Origin: Calditerrivibrio sp.
GTDB taxonomy: Bacteria; Chrysiogenota; Deferribacteres; Deferribacterales; Calditerrivibrionaceae
Assembly (NCBI GenBank): GCA_026415135.1
Contig: JAOAHS010000021.1
Span: 1-50,987, forward strand
Length of the DNA: 50,987 nt
Direction: 5' to 3'
Positions 27,628 to 37,536 of the stretch are shown here, piece after piece. The notes under the pieces are model-generated. The model did not search any database, was not told the origin of the DNA, and was given only the letters and a program-made list of their open reading frames with translations. A program made the translations under genes and the position numbers. Every line of letters begins with the position of its first letter. Positions within the stretch are counted from its first letter, which is position 1.

Positions 27628-29247
27628 CTATCCCAAAACAAACCTTTTCGATATATTTGTAAAACTATTAGAAATATCTTCAAGCGCCTTTATTATATTT
27701 AAAACCTCGTCCGATACACTCTTGATGTTATCCGACTTCTCCACCAGGATTGCCACTTCATTAGTTATCTCAGATGAAGCTGTTCTCATCTGATCTAAAG
27801 ATACAGCAACTTGAGATATATTTTCTTTTAGCATCGACATCTCCTGTACAATACTTCTTAATGAAACGATAGCATTATTTGAAAGTTCGACACCTGTATT
27901 AACCTTATTAACACTATTATTGATCTTAATCATGAAATTATCTATCTCTTTTTTGATATCTTTTATCATTTTATCAATTTCTGTTGTAGAGCTTCTCGTT
28001 TTCTCAGCTAATTTTCTCACCTCATCAGCAACTACTGCAAACCCCCTACCATTTTCACCCGCCCTTGCTGCCTCTATAGCTGCATTAAGAGCTAACAAAT
28101 TGGTTTGTTCTGCTATATCCCTTATAACATTGGAGATATCCTCAATCTGTTTCGATTTATTTTCAAGATGTTGAACAGATTTAGAAAGATCTTCTATGAC
28201 AGTTGCAATAAATTTTACTTCATCCATTGTCTTCTCAACTATTTTTTTACCATCTGCAGATATGTTTAAAGTGTTTTGGGAATAACTGTTTATATCTTTA
28301 GCATTTATGGCTATTGCCTGTATCGTCTGATTCATCTCATCCGCATTTGACGACAGTTGGTTTACTAAGTCGTTTTGTTCTGTTATAATCTCATTGCTTT
28401 GTTTTATAAGTGAAACAACATTATCGGAAGTAGTATTTAAAATCAGAGATGAAGACTTAAGATTGGAAATGATCTCGTGTAAGCTTTTTTTCATATTCAT
28501 TAGCTCATAAACTATCAATAATATCTCGTTATTGACATTATACTTAGCTTCTTTTGTCAAATCACCTTTTGTCATAGACTGCATAAAATTTCGAACCTCA
28601 TCAATACCCCTATAAATATTTTTTATCGTCGGAAAGATCATAAAAGCAATAATAAAAATAGATATTACCAGTAAAATGGAATTAACAAACATCGACCTCT
28701 TATAAACATTGTCAAAGGATATTATTCTAGCATCAGCAAAACTGTTCCCAAGACTAACAGTTTTTTCCACAGCACTTCTATGTTTTTGATAATATCCATG
28801 AAGTTCTTTAAAAATTTCGTTCATACCATTTATATCATTCTTTTTAAACAAAGGTAGAAACTTACTAAAATAATCATGCCAAAACTTATCCGCATATACC
28901 CTTTGCTCTCCTAACAAACTATTCTTCAAGCCCATATCAATGGTGCTTTTTTCCCAATATTGAACCCTTGAGTCGTAATCTTTCTTTAGTTCCTCCATCT
29001 TTTTAATATAGTTTTGTTCTGTTTGTCCGAAATCCTTCATAAGAGTTACTATTAAAAAAGGCTCCACAATATATAATGGCGGTGGCAGAATATCTGCAAT
29101 TAAATCTTTCCCTTCGCTTAAGAGATCTTTTTGTTTTTTCAGTAAATAACTAGAATGATAAATACCACCTACAAGAAAGATAATGATCAAAGATACTATG
29201 ATCATGTTAAAAAAAAGAGACCTACTTTTAAGCTTTTTACATAACAT
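27628..29247 (-). CDS. Methyl-accepting chemotaxis protein
   Basis: 538 residues from the ATG at 29247, which has GGGAGG 5 bases upstream. Two membrane segments (about residues 13-35 and 187-208) flank a helical periplasmic sensor of ~150 residues. A HAMP-like linker and a coiled-coil signalling domain follow. The hairpin tip [21 protein letters not shown] is the CheA/CheW contact site, continued by [18 protein letters not shown]. No C-terminal CheB/CheR pentapeptide tether is seen. The ligand is unknown. It is separated from draG by only 16 bases and runs the same way, so co-transcription with draG is possible. Confidence 0.95.
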   Translation of the reverse strand: MLCKKLKSRSLFFNMIIVSLIIIFLVGGIYHSSYLLKKQKDLLSEGKDLIADILPPPLYIVEPFLIVTLMKDFGQTEQNYIKKMEELKKDYDSRVQYWEKSTIDMGLKNSLLGEQRVYADKFWHDYFSKFLPLFKKNDINGMNEIFKELHGYYQKHRSAVEKTVSLGNSFADARIISFDNVYKRSMFVNSILLVISIFIIAFMIFPTIKNIYRGIDEVRNFMQSMTKGDLTKEAKYNVNNEILLIVYELMNMKKSLHEIISNLKSSSLILNTTSDNVVSLIKQSNEIITEQNDLVNQLSSNADEMNQTIQAIAINAKDINSYSQNTLNISADGKKIVEKTMDEVKFIATVIEDLSKSVQHLENKSKQIEDISNVIRDIAEQTNLLALNAAIEAARAGENGRGFAVVADEVRKLAEKTRSSTTEIDKMIKDIKKEIDNFMIKINNSVNKVNTGVELSNNAIVSLRSIVQEMSMLKENISQVAVSLDQMRTASSEITNEVAILVEKSDNIKSVSDEVLNIIKALEDISNSFTNISKRFVLG

Positions 29248-29263
29248 AAGCACCTCCCTTCAC

Positions 29264-30160
29264 TTAACTTAATATTAACATATTTTTTTCACTATCTCCA
29301 CCCACAAGTAAAATAGTTTGTAAACTGATTAAACTTAGTAGTTGTTTATTTATCTTCTTCACCCATCTCTTAGGGATAGCATCCACACCGTAAGTTGCCC
29401 CAGCTAACGCGCCAGTAAGTGCTCCAATTGTATCAGCATCGCCACCGTTATTTACAGTTGAGATCAATGTATCTTCAAAACCGTTTCCATCAAAGTAAAA
29501 ATGTAAAACAGAACGTAGGGTATCCACAACATACCCAGAATTTTCCCCCTTATACCTGCTAAAACTAAAGACATGATGTTTTTTTATGCAATCAGAGGCT
29601 ACTTTTAATGCAGATAGTTTGTCACCGGATAGAAGCAATTCATTCAAAACATGACAATAGATGCCAATGGCCGTATCTGAGAGTTGATTGTTATGGGTTA
29701 TTCTCGATTGGTCCTGTGCCATTTCGATTGCAACATTCACATCACCTTTTGAATAGATAATAAGAGGCAACACACGCATCAATCCTCCATTGCCAGCAGA
29801 GTACTCATCCACATTAGCATAAAGAATCTTTTTTTTCATATATCTTAAAATACCCAGCCTTGTGGAATTCCCTATATCTACAGGTTTGCTCTTCATCCAC
29901 TCAACAAAAGACTCAGCAGCAGCTACAGTATCATATCCACCTGCATACAATATCGAATTGCCAAGAGCCAAACAAAGCCCTGTATCATCAGTAACTTCCC
30001 CAGGCTTAAGATTAAGCCATCCACCACCAACTATATCCCTTAAAACACCATACTTAGATCTTATTTCATTTGGTGTCATAAACTCAGTGGTAGCACCGAA
30101 TGCATCCCCTATAGCAAAACCGATATACGCTGCAATAGCTCTATTTAAAAAATTTTTCAT
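29264..30160 (-). CDS. draG: ADP-ribosyl-dinitrogenase reductase hydrolase DraG
   Basis: 298 residues, the usual DraG length. It removes ADP-ribose from the NifH arginine and so reactivates nitrogenase. FAIGDAFGATTEFM (E26), GGGWLNLKPGEVTDDTG (D58, D59) and NNGGDADTIGALTGALAG supply the dimetal-site residues of ADP-ribosylglycohydrolases. The GGGWLxLKPGxVTDDT block is more specific to DraG than to generic family members. It is transcribed divergently from draT, with a 36-base spacer. An ordinary ADP-ribosylglycohydrolase is the alternative, but adjacency to draT and nifH argues against it. Confidence 0.92.
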   Translation of the reverse strand: MKNFLNRAIAAYIGFAIGDAFGATTEFMTPNEIRSKYGVLRDIVGGGWLNLKPGEVTDDTGLCLALGNSILYAGGYDTVAAAESFVEWMKSKPVDIGNSTRLGILRYMKKKILYANVDEYSAGNGGLMRVLPLIIYSKGDVNVAIEMAQDQSRITHNNQLSDTAIGIYCHVLNELLLSGDKLSALKVASDCIKKHHVFSFSRYKGENSGYVVDTLRSVLHFYFDGNGFEDTLISTVNNGGDADTIGALTGALAGATYGVDAIPKRWVKKINKQLLSLISLQTILLVGGDSEKNMLILS

Positions 30161-30196
30161 TGACTCATCTATTTTTTGTAATAATATCTAATTATT

Positions 30197-30991
30197 ATGA
30201 ATATATTGCAAAATTACTGCCACTCCAAAAACAAGGTTAATCTCCCATCATACCTCATCGCCTGTAAAGAGTATAACAATTTTATAGACATCGACTCAGA
30301 ACTTAAAATTGATGGTGTCATAGAATACCATAGAGATCTGTTCAATAGAATATTGGAATGCGAGTCTTTACATGAATCTGCTGAAATATTTGACAGGTAC
30401 ATGAAAGAACTCTTTCACCTAAATGAGAAAATAAAAAATAAGCCGGTAAATAGTTACATAAAGATCCTAAGGGGGTGGTTGTTTGACTCAAATAGACCAG
30501 AAGGAGCAGTATTAAAAGGATGGGTAGAATCAAGATTTGGCCTGATACCCACATTTCACAAAGGTAAAATAACCTCTTTGGACTGTGAAAACTATCTAAG
30601 ATACCTTCAAGAAAGAATGAAATCAGAAGTTTCATCAAACCTCATAGATCATCAGTTTGACCTCCTTTATACCTACACCCAATATTGTATAAAAAATTTC
30701 TTCAGAAAATATATCCCTTACATAACACTTTATAGAGGTGTAAATAAAATTGAGGAATACGAAATATTAGAAAAGAAAAACAATAGCTATACCCTTTTGA
30801 TAAATAATATATCATCTTTTTCTTTATCAAGAGAAATTGCCGAAACCTTCGGTGATTTTATAATTGAAATAAAAGTTCCTTTCACTAAAATAGTTTTTTT
30901 TCAAGATGTATTACCCATATTAAAGTTTTCGGGTGAAATGGAAATAATAGTCATTGGCGGTATCTACAACGCTAAAATCTCATATTTCTGA
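30197..30991 (+). CDS. draT: NAD(+)-dinitrogen-reductase ADP-ribosyltransferase DraT
   Basis: 264 residues, close to characterised DraT proteins. It ADP-ribosylates the NifH arginine when fixed nitrogen or darkness/energy stress requires nitrogenase shut-off. RGWLFDSNRPEGAVLKGWVE followed by RFGLIPTFHKG is a highly DraT-specific block. The R-S-E transferase motifs appear as LYRGVNK, SSFSLSRE and SGEMEIIVIGG. The gene lies immediately upstream of the nifH promoter on the same strand. No strong ribosome-binding site precedes its ATG, which suggests low expression. The target arginine is present in the neighbouring NifH (R102). Confidence 0.94.
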   Translation: MNILQNYCHSKNKVNLPSYLIACKEYNNFIDIDSELKIDGVIEYHRDLFNRILECESLHESAEIFDRYMKELFHLNEKIKNKPVNSYIKILRGWLFDSNRPEGAVLKGWVESRFGLIPTFHKGKITSLDCENYLRYLQERMKSEVSSNLIDHQFDLLYTYTQYCIKNFFRKYIPYITLYRGVNKIEEYEILEKKNNSYTLLINNISSFSLSREIAETFGDFIIEIKVPFTKIVFFQDVLPILKFSGEMEIIVIGGIYNAKISYF

Positions 30992-32010
<1,019 letters not shown>

Positions 32011-32011
<1 letters not shown>

Positions 32012-32030
32012 AGGGAGTCTCTACTCCCTT
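32011..32030 (+). promoter_or_regulatory. RNA hairpin at the nifH stop codon
   Basis: AAGGGAGT (32011-32018) pairs perfectly with ACTCCCTT (32023-32030) around a CTCT loop; the first A is the last base of the nifH stop. No T tract follows, so it is better read as a stabiliser or processing/attenuation element between nifH and nifD than as a full terminator. Similar intergenic hairpins are thought to raise NifH over NifDK levels in other diazotrophs. Confidence 0.7.
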
Positions 32031-32050
32031 ACCTATGAACAGGAGGATAT

Positions 32051-33487
32051 ATGGAACGTTCAAAAGAAGATTTAAAACTACTCGTAGAGGATCTCTTGTC
32101 TGAATATCCAGATAAAGCAAAAAAGACAAGGGAAAAACATATAGCTATAGTTGACAAAGATGAAACAAGTTGTTCGATAAAATCGAATAGAAAGAGTGTT
32201 CCTGGCGTTATGACGATAAGAGGTTGTGCTTATGCTGGATCCAAAGGGGTTGTTTGGGGCCCCATAAAGGACATGGTACATATAAGCCATGGACCAGTAG
32301 GCTGTGGCCAATACTCTTGGGGAACAAGAAGAAATTACTACAACGGAATCACAGGTATAAACAGTTTCGGTGTAATGCATATTACATCAGATTTTCAAGA
32401 AAAGGATATCGTATTTGGTGGTGATAAAAAACTTGAAAAACTAATCGACGAAATCGAAGAGATGTTCCCCCTTAACAGAGGTATAACCATCCAGTCAGAA
32501 TGTCCCATAGGGCTTATTGGGGACGATATAGAAGCTGTTGCCAGAAAAAAATCTGCCGAAATAGGAAAGCCTATAGTACCTGTTAGGTGTGAAGGTTTTA
32601 GGGGTGTGAGTCAATCACTTGGACACCATATAGCTAACGATGCAATCAGAGATTGGATATATGAAAAGGATATAAATGGTGTAGAGGTACCTGACTCCCC
32701 ATACAATATTGCTCTGATGGGAGATTACAATATTGGTGGTGACGCATGGAGTTCCAGAAAGATCCTCGAAGACATGGGGCTAAATGTTATTTCCCAATCC
32801 ACCGGTGATTGTACCCTCAGTGAATTAGCTAATATCAGAAAGGCTAAGTTAGTACTTTTACACTGTTATCGCTCTATGAACTATATTGCAAGATATCTCG
32901 AAGAAAAATTTTCAGTTCCCTGGCTTGAGTTTAACTTTTTCGGTCCCACTCAAATCTACAAAAGCATGAGAAAAATAGCTCAACATTTTGATGAAAAGAT
33001 ACAAAAAAGGACAGAAGAATTGATAAACGACGTTTACAAACCACACATGGACAAGATTATAGCCAGATACAAAAAGAGACTTGAAGGTAAAAAAGTGGTT
33101 TTATATGTCGGTGGGTTACGACCAAGACATATAATGCCAGCTTTCCAGGATCTGGGTATGGAGGTTGTTCTTACAGGGTACGAATTTGCCCACAACGACG
33201 ATTACCAAAGAACAATAGAATATCTGGATGGAACAACTGTAATCGTTGATGATATGACCGAATACGAACTTGAAAAGATAATAGAAAAATTAAAACCAGA
33301 CCTTTTCGGCTCAGGTATAAAGGAAAAATATCAAGTTCAAAAAGCTGGAATCCCCTTCAGGCAGATGCACTCATGGGACTATTCAGGGCCATATCATGGT
33401 ATAGATGGGTTTGAGATCTTTGCAAAAGATGTGGATATGGCGGTAAATGGTTATATCTGGAAAAAACTTTCACCGCCGTGGAGCTAA
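32051..33487 (+). CDS. nifD: Nitrogenase molybdenum-iron protein alpha chain NifD
   Basis: 478 residues. P-cluster ligands C59 (RGCAYAGS), C85 (GPVGCGQYS) and C151 ([11 protein letters not shown]); FeMo-cofactor ligands C272 ([10 protein letters not shown]) and H440 ([14 protein letters not shown]). The active-site region [14 protein letters not shown] retains the equivalents of Av Gln191 and His195 (Q188, H192); GGLRPRH contains the Arg equivalent to Av R359. These and [13 protein letters not shown] point to Mo- rather than V- or Fe-only nitrogenase. No large clostridial-type insertion is present. AGGAGG precedes the ATG. Confidence 0.98.
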   Translation: MERSKEDLKLLVEDLLSEYPDKAKKTREKHIAIVDKDETSCSIKSNRKSVPGVMTIRGCAYAGSKGVVWGPIKDMVHISHGPVGCGQYSWGTRRNYYNGITGINSFGVMHITSDFQEKDIVFGGDKKLEKLIDEIEEMFPLNRGITIQSECPIGLIGDDIEAVARKKSAEIGKPIVPVRCEGFRGVSQSLGHHIANDAIRDWIYEKDINGVEVPDSPYNIALMGDYNIGGDAWSSRKILEDMGLNVISQSTGDCTLSELANIRKAKLVLLHCYRSMNYIARYLEEKFSVPWLEFNFFGPTQIYKSMRKIAQHFDEKIQKRTEELINDVYKPHMDKIIARYKKRLEGKKVVLYVGGLRPRHIMPAFQDLGMEVVLTGYEFAHNDDYQRTIEYLDGTTVIVDDMTEYELEKIIEKLKPDLFGSGIKEKYQVQKAGIPFRQMHSWDYSGPYHGIDGFEIFAKDVDMAVNGYIWKKLSPPWS

Positions 33488-33497
33488 AGGAGGAACT

Positions 33498-35009
33498 ATG
33501 AAAAACTGTGCCGAAACATGTAGCTCATCGATGTTTAAATGCGATAGCTATATAAAAACATTTGAAACAAAGAGGATATATGAAAATCCTCATGATGAAG
33601 AAACTATAAACAAGGTACTTGAATATACCAAGACTGAAGAGTATAAAGAAAAGAACTTTCAAAGAGAAGCCCTTGTCATAAATCCTCTTAAAGCATGTCA
33701 ACCACTTGGTGCTTTTTATGCAGCCATAGGCTTTAAAGACACTCTTCCATACTTGCATGGTTCTCAAGGTTGTGCTGCTTACTTTAGATCTCATTTCTCC
33801 AGACATTTTAAAGAGCCTTTCCCTGCAGTTTCCGACTCAATGACAGAAGATGCAGCCGTCTTCGGCGGTCACAACAATATGTATGAAGGGCTGAAAAATG
33901 CCTATACCCTATACAAACCTAAAAATATCGCCATCTGTACTTCATGTATGGCAGAGGTTATTGGTGATGATATAGATGCTTTTGTAAACAATGCCAGAAA
34001 AAACGGTGATATCCCTGAGGATCTACCTGTAGTTACTGCCCATACACCTTCCTTTGTGGGATCCCATATCACAGGATATGACAATATGCTCTACTCCTTC
34101 GTCCGCACTTTTGGAATGGAGGGTATAAAAGAACACGATGGTATAAACCTCTTTTTGGGATTCGATACTTATATCGGTAATTTTGATGAGATAAAAAGGA
34201 TAGCCAAAGCTTTTGACATTAAAATTACTATTATAAGCGATCCTTCAGATATGCTAAATTCACCTACCGATGGTAAGTACACAATGTACAGGGGTGGTAC
34301 TGCTTTAAGCGATCTAAAAAAAGCTCCCGGGGCAAGAGGTTCCATATTCCTTCAAAAATACTCCATGACCAAAACCATTGAACATGTGAAAAATCAATGG
34401 GGTCAGAGAACAAAAGTGATAAACCCCATAGGCCTTGAAGGTACAGATGAATTCATCAAAGCCCTTTCAGAGATATCAGGGAAACCTGTCCCAGACTCCA
34501 TAAAGACAGAAAGGGGTCAATTAGTAGATGCTATAGCTGATTCTTACTATCATGTACACGGTAAAACCTTTGCAATAAACGGTGATCCTGACCTCGCAGT
34601 GGGAGTGACTAAGTTCATTCTCGAATTGGGTGGTATCCCCAAGATCGTATTGGTAACAAACGCCACTAAAAAATTTGAAAAAGAGATCAAACAGCTTTTT
34701 ACACAGTTCAATGTAGAAGACGAATGTGAAGTGTTTACTGGCAAAGATATGTGGCACTTAAGATCACTGCTTTTCTCAGATCCAGTGGACTATATAATCG
34801 GAAATACTTTTGCAAAGCTTCTTACCAGAGATACAGGCATACCATCAATCAGAATAGGTTTTCCCATTTTCGACAGACACCATTTGCACCGGTACCCAAT
34901 CATTGGATACAAAGGGGGACTAAATCTTTTAACATGGATTGTAAACAAGATATTAGATGATCTGGATGAAAAAACTAAAGATTTACCAAACTATGATATA
35001 GTTAGATAA
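33498..35009 (+). CDS. nifK: Nitrogenase molybdenum-iron protein beta chain NifK
   Basis: 503 residues. P-cluster ligands C67 (NPLKACQPLGA), C92 (HGSQGCAAYFR) and C150 (CTSCMAEVIGDD). The full N-terminal region ahead of FQREALVINP is kept, as in Mo-type NifK and unlike the shorter Anf/Vnf beta chains. The start ATG at 33498 has AAAGGAGG just upstream; the frame continues back into nifD but without such a signal. The first 15 residues hold three unusual cysteines (C4, C8, C15). 10 bases separate it from nifD. Confidence 0.97.
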   Translation: MKNCAETCSSSMFKCDSYIKTFETKRIYENPHDEETINKVLEYTKTEEYKEKNFQREALVINPLKACQPLGAFYAAIGFKDTLPYLHGSQGCAAYFRSHFSRHFKEPFPAVSDSMTEDAAVFGGHNNMYEGLKNAYTLYKPKNIAICTSCMAEVIGDDIDAFVNNARKNGDIPEDLPVVTAHTPSFVGSHITGYDNMLYSFVRTFGMEGIKEHDGINLFLGFDTYIGNFDEIKRIAKAFDIKITIISDPSDMLNSPTDGKYTMYRGGTALSDLKKAPGARGSIFLQKYSMTKTIEHVKNQWGQRTKVINPIGLEGTDEFIKALSEISGKPVPDSIKTERGQLVDAIADSYYHVHGKTFAINGDPDLAVGVTKFILELGGIPKIVLVTNATKKFEKEIKQLFTQFNVEDECEVFTGKDMWHLRSLLFSDPVDYIIGNTFAKLLTRDTGIPSIRIGFPIFDRHHLHRYPIIGYKGGLNLLTWIVNKILDDLDEKTKDLPNYDIVR

Positions 35010-35031
35010 GGGGGAGAACAATCTCCCCTTT
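35008..35031 (+). promoter_or_regulatory. RNA hairpin at the nifK stop codon
   Basis: AAGGGGGAGA (35008-35017) pairs with TCTCCCCTTT (35022-35031) around an ACAA loop; ten pairs with one G-T wobble. It begins within the nifK stop codon and has no T tract after it, repeating the layout at the nifH end. Confidence 0.7.
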
Positions 35032-35054
35032 AAAAGAATAATGAGGTGATTACT

Positions 35055-35258
35055 ATGAAAGTAACAATAAATAAAAAGTCTGATGGTCTTTATGCGTATG
35101 TTGCCAAAAAGGATCTGGAGTCAAAGATAGTTGATATAAAACAAGATGGAGCCTTTGGTGGAGTTTTTACATTGGAAAACGGCTGGAAGCTTTATATCGA
35201 ACCACAGGATGAATTACCAAAACTCCCCAAAACCTTTGATGCAAAAAAGCTTGAGTAA
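35055..35258 (+). CDS. nifT: NifT/FixU family protein
   Basis: 67 residues from the ATG at 35055 (GAGGTGAT upstream; an in-frame GTG at 35046 would lie inside that site). MKVTINKKSDGLYAYVAKKD and GGVFTLENGWKLYIEPQ match the small NifT/FixU family, especially the G-x2-TL-x-NGW core. It is usually found right after nifHDK; its function is unresolved and it is dispensable where tested. The position after nifK supports the call. Confidence 0.9.
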   Translation: MKVTINKKSDGLYAYVAKKDLESKIVDIKQDGAFGGVFTLENGWKLYIEPQDELPKLPKTFDAKKLE

Positions 35259-35272
35259 GAAGGGTCTTCAAT

Positions 35273-36010
35273 ATGAAAAAAAACATAATATTCATTATAA
35301 TTTTTAGTTTGCTATCGACTTCTATGTTATATGGTGACGAGCTCAGTATCTATTGTGCTGTTGGCGTTAAACCTGTGGTCGATGAAATAATTGAACATTT
35401 TAAAAAACAAACCAATACAAAGATAACTGTTTCTTATGGCAGTTCAGGGAAGGGATTTGCCCAGCTGGAACATGGAGCCAGATACGATATCTTCATATCT
35501 GCCGATATCTACTATCCAAAAATGATGATTGAAAAAGGTCTATCTTCAAACAATTATATTATTTATGGTCGAGGGAAACTTGCTCTCATATACTCAGATC
35601 AGTTCTTAAAAAACAAGAAACCCGATTTCAATCTCTTAAAAGAGGCAAATAAAGTGGCTATAGCAAACCCTAAAGTGGCCCCCTATGGTAAATCTGCCTT
35701 ACAAGTACTCATGAAATATGGATTTAGCGACATTGTAAACAGCCGTTTGGTATATGGTGAAAATCTATCAAATGTATTATCCTACTTAGAAAAAGGGTTT
35801 GTAGATGCTGCATTCTTAAGTTATTCCATCGTTATTCAAAACGAACAACTCAAATCCCGCAGTATTATAATTAGTGAAAACGACCACGAACCATTGGAAC
35901 ACGCCCTCATAATAACAAAATATGGGGAAACAAATCAATCCGCAAAAGAGTTTGTAAACTTTTTCACAAGTAAACAGGGTAAAGAAATAATAAAAAAATA
36001 TGGTCTTTAA
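35273..36010 (+). CDS. modA: Molybdate ABC transporter substrate-binding protein ModA
   Basis: 245 residues with a signal peptide (IIFIIIFSLLSTSMLYG, cleavage about residue 21). Periplasmic molybdate/tungstate binding protein: LSIYCAVGVKPVVDEI, VSYGSSGKGFAQLEHGARYDIFISAD (oxyanion-binding Ser and SAD motif) and VAPYGKSALQVL are ModA signatures. The gene follows nifT by 14 bases, so Mo uptake is likely co-expressed with the Mo-enzyme that needs it. Tungstate specificity cannot be excluded by sequence alone. Confidence 0.95.
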   Translation: MKKNIIFIIIFSLLSTSMLYGDELSIYCAVGVKPVVDEIIEHFKKQTNTKITVSYGSSGKGFAQLEHGARYDIFISADIYYPKMMIEKGLSSNNYIIYGRGKLALIYSDQFLKNKKPDFNLLKEANKVAIANPKVAPYGKSALQVLMKYGFSDIVNSRLVYGENLSNVLSYLEKGFVDAAFLSYSIVIQNEQLKSRSIIISENDHEPLEHALIITKYGETNQSAKEFVNFFTSKQGKEIIKKYGL

Positions 36011-36019
36011 AGGGTATAT

Positions 36020-36694
36020 ATGTTTGATGGTATGTTTTTAAACACAATGTTTTTGACACTAAAATTAGCTTTACTAACGACAATCATACTACTTTTTATC
36101 TCTATACCGATCGTTTATGTTCTACTATTTAAAAGAAGCAATCTAACCTCCCTTTATGAAACCATATTGACGATGCCGATAGTTTTACCCCCGTCGGTGA
36201 TCGGATTTTATATACTTATCATCTTTAGCCCGAAAAGCACCATTGGAAACTTTCTTGTGGAAAACTTCGATTTTACCTTTGCATTTACCTTTGAAGGGAT
36301 AGTGCTGGCCTCTGTCATATTTTCCATACCATTTATGGTAAACCCCATTTTCAATGCAGCAAAAAATGTACCCCAAAACCTTATTGAAGCATCTTATTCA
36401 CTGGGCAAAAGCCAATGGACAACGTACATCCGTGTAGTTCTACCGAATGTAAAAGGGAATATTTTAGCTGCATCTGCCATAACTTTTGCCCACGTAATCG
36501 GTGAATTTGGAATAGTGTTTATTGTAGGCGGCAACATCCCAAATGAGACAAAAGTTGCCAGTATTGCCATCTATGAAGAATTAGAAACACTAAACTACGG
36601 TATGGCCCATAAATATTCAATTACCATATTTAGCTTATCATTCCTAATGCTATTAATAGTCTATCTCATGAATAAAAGGTTAAACAGGAGCTAA
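36020..36694 (+). CDS. modB: Molybdate ABC transporter permease ModB
   Basis: 224 residues, about five membrane segments. TMPIVLPPSVIGFYILIIFSP is a ModB-type region, and EASYSLGKSQWTTYIRVVLP is the EAA loop that contacts ModC. AHVIGEFGIVFIVGGNIPNETK closes the family match. It starts 9 bases after modA and ends 3 bases before modC. Confidence 0.95.
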   Translation: MFDGMFLNTMFLTLKLALLTTIILLFISIPIVYVLLFKRSNLTSLYETILTMPIVLPPSVIGFYILIIFSPKSTIGNFLVENFDFTFAFTFEGIVLASVIFSIPFMVNPIFNAAKNVPQNLIEASYSLGKSQWTTYIRVVLPNVKGNILAASAITFAHVIGEFGIVFIVGGNIPNETKVASIAIYEELETLNYGMAHKYSITIFSLSFLMLLIVYLMNKRLNRS

Positions 36695-36697
36695 CAG

Positions 36698-37531
36698 ATG
36701 TTACGCCTTTTCTGTAAAAAGAAGTTATCAGGTTTTGATGGAACTTTTACACTTGATATAAACCTAACCATAGAAAAGAATCAATTTCTATCTATCACAG
36801 GTCAAAGTGGCGCGGGTAAAACTTCTATTCTTAGGATCATAGCAGGGTTTATGCAACCTGATGAAGGATACATAGAATTTGATAATGAGGTATGGTTTGA
36901 CAGCAAAAAAGGTATCAATGTACCTGCTCAAAAAAGGAAAATAGGTTACCTTTTTCAGGATTATGCACTTTTCCCAAATATGACGGTATTTGAACAACTT
37001 AAATTTGCCATGGGAAAAGAATACAAAAAAGAAACCATCGAGTATTTTTTAAATATTTTTAACTTACATAATCTCAAACATAACTACCCAAACACCCTCA
37101 GTGGAGGACAAAAACAGCGTGTAGCCCTAATAAGGTCTATATTGAAAAACCCAAAAATACTACTTTTGGATGAACCTTTCTCAGCCCTTGACAACGAAAC
37201 CAAAGAGATTATCCAAGATGAAATAAAAAAAATTCATAAACAGCTAAACCTCACATCTATTCTCGTTTCCCACAATGATAACGACACCTACAAATTGGCT
37301 AGCCGTGTTCTGGAAATCCACAAGGGTAAGATAACAAAGGACCAGACCATCTCTAATGACATCAAACAATACACAGAACAAGGTGTACTTGTAGAATCAA
37401 CAGTACTTTCAAAAAATAACAATTACTATATCATTCATATAAAAAACTTATTCTTAAAAGTACCAGAAAACCTCCTATTAAATTATAAAGACAACACAAA
37501 ACCGAGATTACACATCAGATTTCATTCTTGA
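36698..37531 (+). CDS. modC: Molybdate ABC transporter ATP-binding protein ModC
   Basis: 277 residues. Walker A GQSGAGKTS, Q-loop FQDYALFP, signature LSGGQKQRVAL, Walker B ILLLDEPFSALD, H-loop LVSHN. The C-terminal ~70 residues are a short remnant of the TOBE molybdate-sensing domain seen in ~350-residue ModC proteins. Last gene of the nif-mod unit; its stop faces the Maf-like gene, with 5 bases between. Confidence 0.94.
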   Translation: MLRLFCKKKLSGFDGTFTLDINLTIEKNQFLSITGQSGAGKTSILRIIAGFMQPDEGYIEFDNEVWFDSKKGINVPAQKRKIGYLFQDYALFPNMTVFEQLKFAMGKEYKKETIEYFLNIFNLHNLKHNYPNTLSGGQKQRVALIRSILKNPKILLLDEPFSALDNETKEIIQDEIKKIHKQLNLTSILVSHNDNDTYKLASRVLEIHKGKITKDQTISNDIKQYTEQGVLVESTVLSKNNNYYIIHIKNLFLKVPENLLLNYKDNTKPRLHIRFHS

Positions 37532-37536
37532 GAAAT

